Positions 33,876 through 45,324 of a stretch of DNA of 64,000 nt are shown piece after piece. The position numbers were made by a program, and so were the translations under genes. Within the stretch, counting starts at the first letter, position 1, and each line of letters begins with the position of its first letter. Below the pieces are notes generated by a model. That model worked only from the letters and a program-made list of their open reading frames with translations, was not told the origin of the DNA and did not search any database. The stretch is from positions 122,128,203-122,192,202 of the forward strand of contig CP092863.1 in NCBI GenBank assembly GCA_030710605.1, written 5' to 3'. Source of the stretch: Cordylochernes scorpioides (taxonomy: Eukaryota; Arthropoda; Arachnida; Pseudoscorpiones; Chernetidae).

Positions 33876-34405
33876 TATATTTCATATTAGTTATTGATTT
33901 ATAGGAAATTATGGTATAATTGTTTGAATTGTGTGAAAAAACATGGTAAAAATTAAAACCAAACAAAATACAGAATCCTTAGATAATATTTGGATAAAAA
34001 ATGTCAAATATGCAATTTTAGATTTTTTACAAAATAAAAGAGAAGATCTTTGAGAATTATATCTGGATGTTTTCAATGTAACCTTTGATATTGATTGATT
34101 TGTATGACATATATGATTGTAAAAATTAATAACAAGATACAATTGTTATATGGCTGTATATATGTAATATATGCAAATTTAGTTCTTTTTACATAGAAAG
34201 TTAGAGAAGGAATTTATTATCAGAAATTTTATAATTTTTGAATATAGTTACAGAACATGATTGAAATTGAAAACAAGTTACAATATAATTATTTAAAATT
34301 AATATATACAGTTATCAGCGTCATAATCAATTCTTTCTTAATCAATTCTGTCACCGTTTGCTTTTGTGAATGGAATAAATACCCAAATATGGCCATTTCT
34401 TATAA
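33876..34405. other. AT-rich non-coding
   Basis: 34347-34366 has ctgtcaccgtttgctttt, also present at about 58376, each upstream of a Helitron-like 3' end. Confidence 0.35.
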
Positions 34406-34476
34406 CCATCGGTGGTTCAATGGTAGAATGCTCGCCTGCCACGCGGGCGGCCCGGGTTCGATTCCCGGCCGATGCA
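34406..34476 (+). tRNA. tRNA-Gly (GCC anticodon), possibly a pseudogene
   Basis: 71 nt with a full cloverleaf: D arm ggttcaatggtagaat, anticodon arm CTCGC-CTGCCAC-GCGGG (anticodon GCC), T arm cccgg-gttcgat-tcccgg, acceptor ending ccgatgc-a. It is very close to the conserved metazoan tRNA-Gly(GCC). A T run right after it (from 34477) is a Pol III terminator. Odd: base 1 is C, not G, so C1 faces C72 and the top acceptor pair is broken. It sits 58 bp before a Helitron-like end, so it may be a captured or retro-copied tRNA. Internal A and B boxes are intact. Confidence 0.75.
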
Positions 34477-34533
34477 TTTTTTTTTTTTACAAATTTTAAA
34501 ACTCATTTATATATTATACAAGAATGACATCCA

Positions 34534-34622
34534 CGGCGCCAATTTATAATTGTAACGAATAGTATTTGAATAAAAGCATTTAATCGGGTAAATCCCGGGC
34601 GTTCCCCGGGTCATCCGGCTAG
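34534..34622 (+). mobile_element. Helitron-like 3' end
   Basis: gcgccaatttataattgtaa, cgaatagtatttgaa, then a GC hairpin cccgggc-gttc-cccggg (34594-34610), 8 nt, then CTAG (34619-34622) followed by T. A GC-rich hairpin shortly before CTRR with no target duplication is the mark of Helitron 3' ends. The same end occurs at 58662-58747 and 61122-61210, with a related one at 61335-61372. Confidence 0.65.
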
Positions 34623-34634
34623 TAAAAATATAAA

Positions 34635-34800
34635 CGGTAGCAATGCCTTTCTTTATTGGTGCAATGTGAAAGCTTTAGGATCTTTATAATCCTTCTACAG
34701 ACATAACTATAAATATGTGAACTGACAGCTATGCCTGTAGAAAGATTATAAAAATCCGAAAGCTTGTACTTCGCTCGAATAAAGAAACGCATTGCTACTG
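34635..34800. repeat. Foldback with hammerhead-like words
   Basis: Arms of about 65 bp (gtagcaatgcctttctttat.../...ataaagaaacgcattgctac), about 85% alike. The right arm reads CTGTAGA...AATCCGAAAGCT, a hammerhead-like order with A6 changed. A 151-codon minus frame crossing it is judged incidental. Confidence 0.6.
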
Positions 34801-35274
34801 TTATTTTATACTTTATAGCCATTTTCGATTCTAATATAGCTATATATATGGCTGAAATATGTAATATATGTAAATAGAGATTGTTGGGCATATATACAGA
34901 AAGGGTAAAAATTCTCAAAATTTCAGATAATTTTTTAATTTGCCACGTTAGGTTGGTTATATTGGTTAGATAAAGGAAAAGAATGGTTTGCTCCCGCGTT
35001 AAGAAAAGGTTAGCGATAAAATTTAGTTTTCCCATGTGCACAATTAGAATTCTAGGCTTGGTGCTACTAAACAATTTACCACTAAGATTTATTACTTCAA
35101 AATAATGCTCTTTTTATGTGTGAAATTGTTAAATTCTGTGTGCGGAGTTGGGGGAAAAATTTGCACAACTCTGTTATTTAATGAAGGTGGATTTTACTCT
35201 ATTGAAATAATGGTGAGAACTTGATATATGCAACATAAAGTTGCATATACAGTACAACATTGTACCAAATGTGG
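34801..35274. other. Non-coding, nothing recognised
   Basis: Covered by an open minus frame of AT-driven composition only. Confidence 0.3.
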
Positions 35275-35490
35275 TACCTCTCCCTTTATTTACATATTGT
35301 TTTAATGTATATTTAAAGGGAGAGGTGCCACTTTTACATATATTACATTAAAATATAGCTTTAAACGAGGCCTAAAGTTAAGCTTCAGACTTGATCATTG
35401 TAAAAAATCGAAATATTCATAAATTAGCTTTTTTTTTAATTTCACACAATATATATTTATGCTTAGTTTGTCCATTTCTTTTTTTTTTTT
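35275..35490 (+). repeat. Family J repeat, copy 2
   Basis: Matches 33290-33500. Its left part is palindromic (acctctccctttatttacat / atttaaagggagaggt), suggesting a small hairpin element terminus. Confidence 0.78.
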
Positions 35491-36574
35491 TTTTTACAAA
35501 AGAAAAATAGAAAAATAATAAAATTTATAAAGCTATCGTAAAGGGTTTTAAATATATGTAAATTTGTGAGACATAAAATACATACAACTCCCATAATAAC
35601 AAAAAAAAAAACACAACTCCAAATTTAATATAATCGCTAAAAGGTCATCATGAAAGAAAACACTTTTGTCCAAAAAGGAAATTTCGAACAAGTTTTCAGG
35701 ATGGCTGTCATTACAAGAGACAGAGTCGTAAATGTCACGCAGTGTTGCCAGTCTGATAAAATTAAACTAGTAGAAATTTATTCATAGAGTGTTTTATATA
35801 CACCCGGAGGTAAAAAAAAAAAAAAAATTTGTAAAGTAATTGGAAATGTATAAAGCAAATTGAGAAAACACTTTTCTTAACATTTGAGTAATAAAAACAC
35901 ACATACTACCAGAAAAATAAAAATTCTAAATTAAATTTTAGAAATTCGCATCCTTTCAAAACCCATTTATTTGTAGTTTATCATGAATAAATAACATAAA
36001 GTTTTTTATTTTATATAGATAGCTATCTATATATGTCGAATAATATAGCTTATTTTATTCTTTGTCGCCTTCAATAGTATTTTGAAAAGTTCGTTTGGCG
36101 CGATTGCCAATTGTCGTCTGCTACGTTTTTTTTTTATTTTTTTTTTATGGATGTTCGTCTGCAATAAAAATATATTAGTGGAAAGTTTTTTGTGATTCAA
36201 ACTAAGGATTTTGTTTCTTTCTAAATTTTATTGTTGAAATAAAATCGAAAGCTTTGTATGCAATTTGTAAATACGTTTTTTTTAAAGTGCTGACAAATAA
36301 ATGAAATCTTATTTACATATTACCTTGTAACAGGATCAAAGCGGTATGAAGGTGAATGTGTTAGGAGAAAGAATCCGAATATATTGAATTAGATACACTT
36401 GAATAAGAGAGATTTCAGAAAAGTTATATATTTATTTAAATTATAAACTTTAACTATACACACCTATTATTTACGGTGTTTATAACTAGAAACTATGCAT
36501 TTGAAACCCACGTTATATAAATATATATTTATATATATAGAGAGATTTTCTGCTTGATTTTTGATTAATTTGCG
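35491..36574. other. AT-rich DNA with CAGACGA-type words
   Basis: 36085-36165 has GGCGCGATTGCC, gtcgtctgc (about 36116) and ttcgtctgc (about 36154); 35735 has gtgttgccag. Otherwise featureless. Confidence 0.35.
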
Positions 36575-36840
36575 GATTATGTTATGGTAATGCTGTCGTG
36601 GGTAACATTTAGTGAGTATATACTAAAAATAGTCTTGATCAGATCAACAATTGCTTTGATTGAACTAAAGGAATATATAAAAACACAATTTGATAAAAGT
36701 ACTGTCTGGCTTAAGGCGTAAGAATAAAAAATAAAATACTTATTTACATAATGTACAAAAGGTTTGAGTCGGCCATCGGGTAACAACAACAATGAGTTTT
36801 TATAGGGGAAGCGTGACCTCTGGCGGTCGTATTAACAGAG
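36575..36840 (-). repeat. Family I dispersed repeat, copy 1
   Basis: About 265 bp shared with 45325-45590 on the other strand: gttgttgttacccgatggcc, ctcaaaccttttgta, attatgtaaata, ttattcttacgcc, gcattaccat. Both copies can be read as GRLKPFVxYVNxxFIF in one frame. That may be a retroelement C-terminus, but no domain is recognised. Confidence 0.65.
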
Positions 36841-36904
36841 TATTTGAATCGATGAAATATAATTTTAAATAAAATATTATTTTAATATAACATATTAATA
36901 TATA

Positions 36905-37060
36905 TATACATATTTAATTTAAAAGGTATATATTGAATAAAAAATATATATATATTTAACAATATTTCAGTTGGCCGAATGCCAACCTTTTTCAAGGTAC
37001 AACAACGTATTTATGTATATTTTTAATAAAATAAAGTGAGTTTCAATGAAATATCAAAGA
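36905..37060 (-). mobile_element. Family E copy
   Basis: aaaggtatatattgaata, atatttcagttggccg, ccaacctttttcaaggtac, aacaacgtatttat. Decayed hammerhead-like core. Confidence 0.65.
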
Positions 37061-37079
37061 TACGCCTAGTTATTGATCA

Positions 37080-37265
37080 TATATGGCTTTTCTTGATTTG
37101 AAAAAAAAAATGGGTTGGCCAAATATCAGGGAACAAGTTAACTCAACGTTTAGTTGATTTCTGTTCCACTAGATGGCGCTCTGTCATCTAAAAAGCACAT
37201 GTGCTCCTGGTCAGGATATGCTTTCTTCATTTTAAATATCAACACCTGACCCTTTTATATATTTA
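37080..37265 (+). mobile_element. Family C body
   Basis: gcttttcttgattt, atgggttggccaaatatcag, aacgtttagttgatttctg, ccactagatggcgctctg, then ggtcaggatatgc. The hammerhead part is absent; the copy begins just downstream of where the cut site would be. Confidence 0.7.
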
Positions 37266-37668
37266 TTTTTCTATTGTTTTTCATATATATATGTGGGTGT
37301 TCATTTTTATTTAAATGGTTTTAACATGACATGAACACGTGTCAATATATATAATTTCATTTAAATTTTAATTTATCACAACTTTTAAAATCTTATATTC
37401 AATTCAAACAAATCAAAATTATGTACAATATTAATGATTAATTAAGTATTTAAAGCTTTTAAACGAATCAAAAATGACCCCCTTAAGGTATATTTCTATA
37501 TTTAATTAATTAATTTGAATCTTCAATGTGTATATTAATATAATATTAATATTTGATATTCTTTTATAAAACTAACGTATTCCACGCCACCTAAATTAAA
37601 CATGTTAATCATTTTATATCTAAAGTTTATTAATTAATATAAAGTCACATAACAAATATTTCATTTAT
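37266..37668. other. AT-rich non-coding
   Basis: Nothing recognised. Confidence 0.35.
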
Positions 37669-37669
37669 A

Positions 37670-37835
37670 TTATCATGCATTAGCGCGCCATTTGTTATGA
37701 AAATTTGAAACTATTATAGACACGTATGATTCTTTTTACTTAAACTGGCGAAACCGCTGGGAGGGTTCATTACTGATGAGCCAGGTCCTCCCATTAATTT
37801 TTTCAATGCAGTAAGGGCAGTATAAATTGTTTAAA
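37670..37835. mobile_element. Family A MITE, internally deleted
   Basis: Terminus ATTAGCGCGCCATTTGTTAT and a short left arm join directly to the right half of the core (aactggcgaaaccgctggga...tgatgagccagg). Confidence 0.72.
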
Positions 37836-37970
37836 ATATTTCTGTATTCATTAGTGAATACAAGTATTTTATAAATAATATTTTTAAACATACTCTTGTT
37901 AAAATATATCAAAAGTGGTACTTTTTGTTTTAAAATATTTTTATATTTATAAATATATCGTTCGTATTCG

Positions 37971-38270
37971 GGGGGTCGGTGGAAGGATGGTATAAAACGT
38001 AGATTTTCGACCGCTACGACCCGGGTTCGATTCCCGCATTGGGTACTTTTTTTCTGATTAAAAAAAAAATGCTCCAATGTTCCCCTATTCTTGCAAAAGC
38101 CCAACTCCACCAGCGAGTGCAAGTAACCAAACGGGGCTCTGGCATATTTATTTGTAAGTGCAAAGTAGAACTGTTTTTCACGTGTGTAGACATGTGATGC
38201 ACTTACAGTAAAAGCAGTCGCCTTCTTCTACCCACCATGATTATTATGGCCTGTACCACGTGTACTAGGG
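37971..38270 (+). mobile_element. tRNA-derived SINE, full-length reference copy
   Basis: About 300 bp: head ggtcggtggaaggatggt, B box GGTTCGATTCC (38024), gcattgggtac and a T run, agcccaactccaccag, gtaaccaaacggggctctgg, a cacgtgtgtagacatgtg pair, and tail taccacgtgtactagg. Pol III promoter boxes lie in the head. Confidence 0.85.
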
Positions 38271-38584
38271 ATAAGCAAAAAAAAATTCGTTAAAACAAAG
38301 TGTCTATCACGTCAGTACAAAGCTTAAAGGTGTTGATAAGAAATAAGCCCCAGCACCAGTTTTTGGTATACAAGTTGGCTTTTATCCGGATTTTTCAAAA
38401 CAAGTGTTGTGGCTCATCGTTCTTCATCCATGGCATTACCGTTTGCATCGCAGTAATGAACCAAAAGGGGTTATTTTAAATCAGTTTTAAAGGGAGAGGT
38501 GCCGTTTTTAGAACATATATACCATACTCTCGTAATTTATTCTATATATATTTGTGAGTTATATATGTTGTGTGACGTTATATA

Positions 38585-39724
38585 CACTTATGGACAAAAC
38601 TTAAAAAGTGGAAAGTCTTTTATATCGACGGTCGTCTGTGTTTTTAAAGGAGACAGAGGTTGTTCACACTTGGTTATCTCGTGTCTTCAATAAAGGTCAC
38701 TGTAATATCTTTCAGAGTTATTGTCTCAATCCCGATATACATGCTGAAAGGTACAACTTCCTCAAGTTTTGTCCATGAGTGTATATTGGTTATCTCGTAT
38801 GTCTTCAATAAAGGTCACTGTAATATATTTCAGAGTTATTGTCTCAATCCCGATATACATGCTGAAAGGTACAACTTCCTTAAGTTTTGTCCATGAGTGT
38901 ATATTGGTTATCTCGTGTGTCTTCAATAAAGGTCACTGTAATATCTTTCAGAGTTATTGTCTCAATCCCGATATACATGCTGAAAGGTACAACTTCCTTA
39001 AGTTTTGTCCATGAGTGTATATTGGTTATCTCGTGTGTCTTCAATAAAGGTCACTGTAATATCTTTCAGAGTTATTGTCTCAATCCCGATATACATGCTG
39101 AAAGGTACAACTTCCTTAAGTTTTGTCCATGAGTGTATATTGGTTATCTCGTGTGTCTTCAATAAAGGTCACTGTAATATCTTTCAGAGTTATTGTCTCA
39201 ATCCCGATATACATGCTGAAAGGTACAACTTCCTTAAGTTTTGTCCATGAGTGTATATTGGTTATCTCGTATGTCTTCAATAAAGGTCACTGTAATATCT
39301 TTCAGAGTTATTGTCTCAATCCCGATATACATGCTGAAAGGTACAACTTCCTTAAGTTTTGTCCATGAGTGTATATTGGTTATCTCGTGTGTCTTCAATA
39401 AAGGTCACTGTAATATCTTTCAGAGTTATTGTCTCAATCCCGATATACATGCTGAAAGGTACAACTTCTTTAAGTTTTGTCCATGAGTGTATATTGGTTA
39501 TCTCGTGTGTCTTCAATAAAGGTCACTGTAATATCTTTCAGAGTTATTGTCTCAATCCCGATATACATGCTGAAAGGTACAACTTCTTAAGTTTTGTCCA
39601 TGAGTGTATATTGGTTATCTTGTATGTCTTCAATAAAGGTCACTGTAATATCTTTCAGAGTTATTGTCTCAATCCCGATATACATGCTGAAAGGTACAAC
39701 TTCCTTAAGTTTTGTCCATGAGTG
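38585..39724 (+). mobile_element. TIR element with 118-bp array 6, both ends intact
   Basis: Best complete copy: TA (38583-38584), CACTTATGGACAAAACTTAA, the unique arm (gtggaaagtc, cgacggtcgtctgtg, ggagacagaggttgttcaca), about nine 118-bp units, ending aagttttgtccatgagtg and TA (39725-39726). Total 1140 bp. The ends are inverted repeats of about 20 bp. TA target and CAC ends point to a Tc1/mariner transposase acting in trans. Confidence 0.93.
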
Positions 39725-39726
39725 TA

Positions 39727-40960
39727 TATAAAACTAAATATTAAAATTCACTATGTGTTAAACTATAAAATTATATTTTGATATAAAACAACAAAGTGGG
39801 TGATAGTAATCAAAAGTTCTTTATAAAAAAATCGATTTAAAAATCTCTGCGGGGAAATAAAAAAAAATTAAGATTAACTAGAATTAAATAAGATTCAAAT
39901 TTTCCAGTCCAGAAACTGTGACGACTTCTACTAATTATCTAAATTTCTGTGAAAAAAAAACGAAATCCGATTAGAATTTGGCAACCCTGCCAAATCAATC
40001 TCTAATCAGTGATTGGAAGTAAATTCTCAAGTAAAAAAAGACAAAACCTACCTCATATAGTGGTGATATCAACTTTATTTAATAAATATAAGAAAATTCA
40101 TTTTGTTTATATTTCGTTTGATATATACTTGTGTATATATAGATAATTATATTTGGGGGGAGGGAGAGAATAAAAAAAGAGTAATATTAATTATTAAGCA
40201 ATTGTTTAGTTTGTCGAATGCAAATTTAATAACTAAAAAAAATGAAATATCAATTATTAGCAAATATGCTTATTTTATTTAAACAAATTTAACTATATAA
40301 TATTATATTTTTGGCAAATGAGTTTATTAAAAAAACACATTTAACTAACCTAAAAGAAAAAAACAAATCTATTTATTAAACAGCACACACAAAATAATAA
40401 TTAAAAAAGGCTTTTTGTTTTTTGGTTAAGTTATAAAAAATATTTATATATAAAAAAAAATTAAATTGAATATAACGTATATATATAACATATAACATAT
40501 ATATAGTCAAATTATTCGAGGAATATGGCGGATATATCATAAGATAGTAAAGTGACAGCATTGGAAATGTTTATATAAACATATTTCAACTATAAATCGA
40601 CATGAAAAATGAGAAAAAAAAATCTCTTTTTCTGGATACCTATAAAAATATATATATATATGAATTGTCAGAGATTGGTTAATTTAGCCTTTTCAATTAT
40701 AAAAAGAAATTAATATTTATAAATGTTATATAATTAAAGTAAGTAAGAAGGACGTAACCAATTCAACTTTACATATTATTTATTATTAATAGTAATTATA
40801 TGAAACAAATCTTGGTATATGTTTTACATGAAAACAACAAAAACAATAAACATTATTTATATATATATATATATACAAGTTCCTTTTCAAACACGAGTTC
40901 ATCTATAGCCATTGTTACTCTGTGTAGTATTCCAACAGTAAATACATAAGAAAGGTATCT
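39727..40960. other. AT-rich non-coding
   Basis: 39940-40010 is slightly GC-richer (ggcaaccctgcc). The rest is low-complexity A/T with (AT)n near 40859. Confidence 0.35.
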
Positions 40961-40961
40961 A

Positions 40962-41225
40962 TCAAAATTCGAAATTAGTTTAAACGCGTATGATTATTTC
41001 TGAAATCAAACAATTTCTACTGCTCTTACTGCAATGGAAAAATTAATGGGAGGGCCTGTCTCATTAGTGGTGAACCCTCCCAGCGGTTTCGCCAGTTTAA
41101 TCTACCATATCGCTGCTATATTGAATTTTTGGAACTTCCTTTTATAGTGATACTGATGCTTGACTCTTGGAATTGGTATTTTAGATGAACTATGGACATA
41201 AGCTTTGAAGACAGTAGAATTATAT
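40962..41225 (+). mobile_element. Family A long form, right arm missing
   Basis: Left arm, complete core, and the tggaacttcc...gatactgatgcttgactc block; ends near agacagtagaatt. Confidence 0.74.
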
Positions 41226-41772
41226 GCAATTATAAATATATAATATGCTTCGAGAAATCGCTATTTCGCAAATATCAAATTGGGTCTTTTTTAGAACATT
41301 TATAATATGATGCATTAGCATCTATAGCACTATGTACTTGTCATTTTGGGTTAGCAGAAATATGATTGGTTCAGAATTTGACCCTTTTAGCCACCTGTCT
41401 TTTGACTGTAACAAGAAAGATGTCTCTATGTAAATAACATTTTGAGTTATCAGAAATACGGAGTTGAACGACAAACTGAAATATGGAAGATGAAAGCCAT
41501 TGATTGAAATAGCTAATGATATTTTTAATTGGATTCCAAAGTCCTTTGATTACTAATTGAAGGATAATTAAACTTAATTGAAATGGCAGTAGTATTGAAC
41601 TTGTTTATTTTGTAAAACAAAACTTGTATTTAATTATATTTAATTTTTTATTAGAGATAGAACACTCCACATATTGAAATGAATTGACGCATATGCAAAA
41701 ATGGTTTTATTGTATAGGAAATTATTCATCTCTGATTTCTCCTATTGTTCGAACAAATATCTTAGGGTTGTT
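41226..41772. other. Non-coding, nothing recognised
   Basis: Apparently single-copy; no gene features. Confidence 0.35.
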
Positions 41773-41773
41773 A

Positions 41774-42214
41774 CATTTGTGGATAAAACTTAAGGAAGTG
41801 GAAAGTCTTTGATGTCGTCAGACGGTCTTTTTTTATTTTTTTTATACAGAGGTTGTTCACACTTGGTTATTTTGCGTGTTTTCAATAAAGGTCACTGTAA
41901 TATCTTTCAGAGTTATTGTCTCAATCCCGATATACAGGCTGAAAGGTACAACTTCCTTAAGTTTTGTCCATGAGTGTATATTGGTTATCTTGCGTGTCTT
42001 CAATAAAGGTCACTGTAATATCTTTCAGAGTTATTGTCTTAATCCCGATATACATGCTGAAAGGTACAACTTCCTTAAGTTTTGTCCATGAGTGTATATT
42101 GGTTATCTTGCGTGTTTTCAATGACTGTCACTGTAATATCTTTCAGAGTTATTGTCTCAATCCCGATATACATGGTAAAAGGTACAACTTCCTTAAGTTT
42201 TGTCTCCATGATTG
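41774..42214 (+). mobile_element. 118-bp TIR element with three units
   Basis: 441 bp between TA dinucleotides (41772-41773, 42215-42216): a diverged TIR and arm (ggataaaacttaaggaagtg, gatgtcgtcagacgg), three units, closing TIR. Units share a private TTGCGTGT variant, so amplification happened inside this copy. Confidence 0.9.
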
Positions 42215-42239
42215 TATATTTTCCAATGCCTTTTAAAAA

Positions 42240-42360
42240 TCAGTATGTAAATTGAATTTGTCAAATTCAAACAAAAGGCTATGCAGTATACCATGTTTTC
42301 GGAATATGACCTTAATCAGTACAGAGACTGTTTTGATTTCATAACATCCTAGTGAGGTAA
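42240..42360 (-). mobile_element. Relic with hammerhead-like core
   Basis: Minus strand: tgtactgattaagg...ttccgaaaacatgg (42295-42322); same family as 31120-31180. Confidence 0.45.
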
Positions 42361-42452
42361 TAAACATAATTCATTGTTCTAAAATGTATATTTAAAGGGA
42401 GAGGTGCCTCTTTTAGCACAAGGCTAGCATCCTCCTATAACTTTATATTATA

Positions 42453-42500
42453 CTAGACGGGTGACCCGGGCTTCGCCCCGGGATTGACCCGTGTGCATAT
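42453..42500 (-). mobile_element. Helitron-like 3' end, second type
   Basis: Minus strand ends in hairpin cccggggcgaagcccggg, then tcacccgt and CTAG with T next. The upstream body differs from the 34.6-kb type. Confidence 0.5.
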
Positions 42501-42989
42501 CTACCCGAGTGATATATATTTAGATAAGATTTTTTTTTATAATTGTTTGTTATTAGCATTATCTATTTGTTTGCATCAGCATAATTTAATCTAATCTTTG
42601 ATAGAGGGCGCTGTTCGTGAGCTAAGTAGAATAATTTGAATATATAGTTTTAATAATTGATTTATATATTTTTAAAATAGCCTATCTTCTTCCCCGAATT
42701 TTCTTACCTATGTATGGAAATTTTGGTTTGAATTAGCGAACTACTGCGAATTTGTATACCGGACATACAAACAAACAAACAAACATACAAACATTGATTT
42801 TTATATGTATAGATATATCAGAGTTGAAGCTGTTCATTTCAAACACAGTAACTAATAAAAAGATAGCAAACTTACAAGCGCCTTGAATTCCAGAAGGAGA
42901 TAAGGAGCCAAGCTGAAACATTAATATTCCATAAAAACTATTGATTTAATATATGATTTTTTATTATTCAATATATACATAATATTAAG
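42501..42989. other. Non-coding
   Basis: An (acaa)n-like run at about 42766-42790; may be the body of the Helitron-like element. Confidence 0.35.
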
Positions 42990-43222
42990 AAAAAGGCATC
43001 TCCTTATCGTAAAACTGAAAGTTGCTGATGGCTTGCGCCATCTATCGGAATAAATATCAACTATTCTCGATTTCAGCCCCAAACGCGTCCGTGGTTCCGT
43101 GGATATTTAGCCAATTCTGGAATAATTAAAAATAAAACGAGAATAGTTGATATTTATTCCGATAGATGGCGCAAGCCATCAGCAACTTTCAGTTGCACGA
43201 TAAAGAGATGCCTTTTTTTCAT
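42990..43222. mobile_element. Family B foldback
   Basis: Two inverted B bodies (aaggcatctccttatcg... and ...gagatgcctttt) with a decayed core (cccaaacgcgtccgtgg: GAAA became CAAA) in the centre. A hairpin with arms of about 95 bp. Confidence 0.8.
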
Positions 43223-43489
43223 AATTCATGCACTTTATTCCAGTACAATATCATATTTGTACTATTTTTCACATATACATATTATATTAATAATTAATTA
43301 TATATTACGTATTTTGTATGCAATTATTTAAAAAATGTTTATAAATGCATTGTGTACATCTATTTTATGAACAAATGAAAATTTTTCTCGGGCAAAAATG
43401 TCAATTTTTCTCATGAAATGGGTAGAAAATGCCTTCAATATAATTTACTTTATTCAGTATTATATTTAAATATTCGATCACTATTATTT

Positions 43490-44165
43490 TAAAAATAAAA
43501 CAAACTTTATAATGTCCTTACTCTGCGATGAAAAAATATTGGGAGGGCTTGGCTCATCAGTGATAAACACTCTCAGCCGTTTCGCCAATTTAATCTACCA
43601 GACCGCTTCTTAGAGCTCTAATACTGTATTGGACGGTTCTGTTTATATATGTTACACTGAAGGATGGAATCTCAGAAATGGTATTCAAGCAAACTATGGA
43701 TATACGTTTTTAGGACAGTAGAATTATATATAATATTTGCATATAATTTTAGCGCTTGTTTTTCCCAATAAAGCAGACTGATACAAACAAGTATACTTGT
43801 ATGTGGCGTGCTAAGACATCATTTTATAATTGTTCTAAAAAGTATTCTACTTTATATTTGCATAAGAGCAATTGCTCGAAGCCTATTCTATATTTATAAT
43901 TACATTTTCTATATCGTCCTCAAAGCTTATGTCCATATTTCCTTTAAAATACCTTTTCCAAAAGGTCAGCTTCAGTATGAGAATAAAAGCAAAACATCCC
44001 AATGTGTGCCATATTACAGCGATATGGTGGATAAAACTGGCGAAACTGCTGGTAGGGTTCCACACTGATGAGCCAGGCCCTCCCATTAATTTATCAATGC
44101 AGAGAAAGGGCAGTATAAAATTGTTTTATTTTAAAAAGAATCATGCGTGTTAAAATATAGTTCAA
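43490..44165. mobile_element. Two diverged family A copies
   Basis: The first (43490-43725) has ttggcgaaac/gatgagccaa in place of ctggcgaaac/gatgagccag, a paired change. The second (43905-44165) is inverted, with a longer middle (gcttatgtccata...catattacagcgatatgg). Confidence 0.72.
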
Positions 44166-44634
44166 TTTTTTCTTATATAGTGATGATTGATTGATAGAAT
44201 ATGTAGCTATATATATTTGCACATATAACATATATACACATTGATTAGCAGACGATATGACACTGAAAGATTGGAATGTAAAATAATAATTTAAGAAATA
44301 CTTTGATGGAACTCGATTACATTTTTGTCCAATTCTATTTTGAAATAAAAAAAAAAGTACTTAGAAGATTTTTTTGGGAACCAATTTATTTATTTTTCCT
44401 CTTTCCGGGAGCTTCTTTTCTTGAAAAATAGATAAACTCGGGTTATTTGTAGCAGACGAAGTAAATACATTTAACAATCTTCTGAGATTTAATCGCAATC
44501 ATTTGTTTAGTTTAAATATATATATATATATGGCGATTAGGATTTTAAAAAATAAATAAATAAATACGCGTTCTCTAATTATCATTCAGATATTTACAAT
44601 TCAGAATTTTTTATTTACATACTTAGTTAATTAA
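44166..44634. other. AT-rich non-coding
   Basis: GCAGACGA words at about 44250 and 44453; (AT)n at about 44518-44530. Confidence 0.35.
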
Positions 44635-45085
44635 GAAAAAGGCATCTCCTTATCGTGCAACTGAAAGGTGCTGATGGCTTGCGCCATCTATCGGAATAAA
44701 TATCAACTATTCTCGTTGATTTTTAATTATTCCAGAATTGGCCAAATACCCATTCTTGATTAATCAAGAAAAGCTGCATCAGTTGCACGATAAGTAGATG
44801 CCTTTTTAATAATTTATGCACCTTATCCCAGTACAATATCACATTTGTACTATTTTTTCACACACTTAGTTGATTCGAAAAATAGTACAAAAGTAAATTT
44901 TTACTTGTATCAAGTAGATAAATTAGGAAAAAAATATATTTCCTGATCGTGCAACTCAAAGTTGCTGATGGCTTGCGCCATCTATCGGAATAAATATCAA
45001 CTATTCTTGATTTTTTAAATTTTCTAGAATTGGCCAAATACCGCTTCTTGATTAATCAAGATCAGGAAATGTATTTTTTCTTTAC
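44635..45085 (-). mobile_element. Two family B copies in tandem
   Basis: 44635-44808 and 44935-45085, both minus. The first has a short inverted second end (tgcatcagttgcacgataag). Neither keeps the ribozyme core. Confidence 0.75.
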
Positions 45086-45324
45086 TTAGTTAATTGTTAC
45101 AAAAATTATTAAGACATTAAACAAAGATAAATGATATAATTTACAATTTGGTGATAAATATGTAAATAGATTTTGTCAGGAAGGGAGGCTCCTCCACATC
45201 TTGTTCACCTACAGACAGACTCTCTCAGTTCTAGGTTGAACTTATATCGCCAACTCTTATTGAGGCAAGGAATATATATATGTTATATAAAAATTGTATT
45301 ACATTTTAAAATTATAATTCATAG

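Noticed and set aside
34619-35074. 151-codon minus frame as a gene
   Set aside because: Starts without a convincing ATG context, crosses a foldback repeat and has AT-driven composition with no domain.
10741-42236. Many open frames of about 75-200 codons with peptides such as MSMSVYWLSRVSS across the 118-bp arrays
   Set aside because: 118 is not a multiple of 3, so each frame crosses to a new frame in the next unit; the peptides are three-frame translations of one repeat in both orientations, without start context or codon bias.
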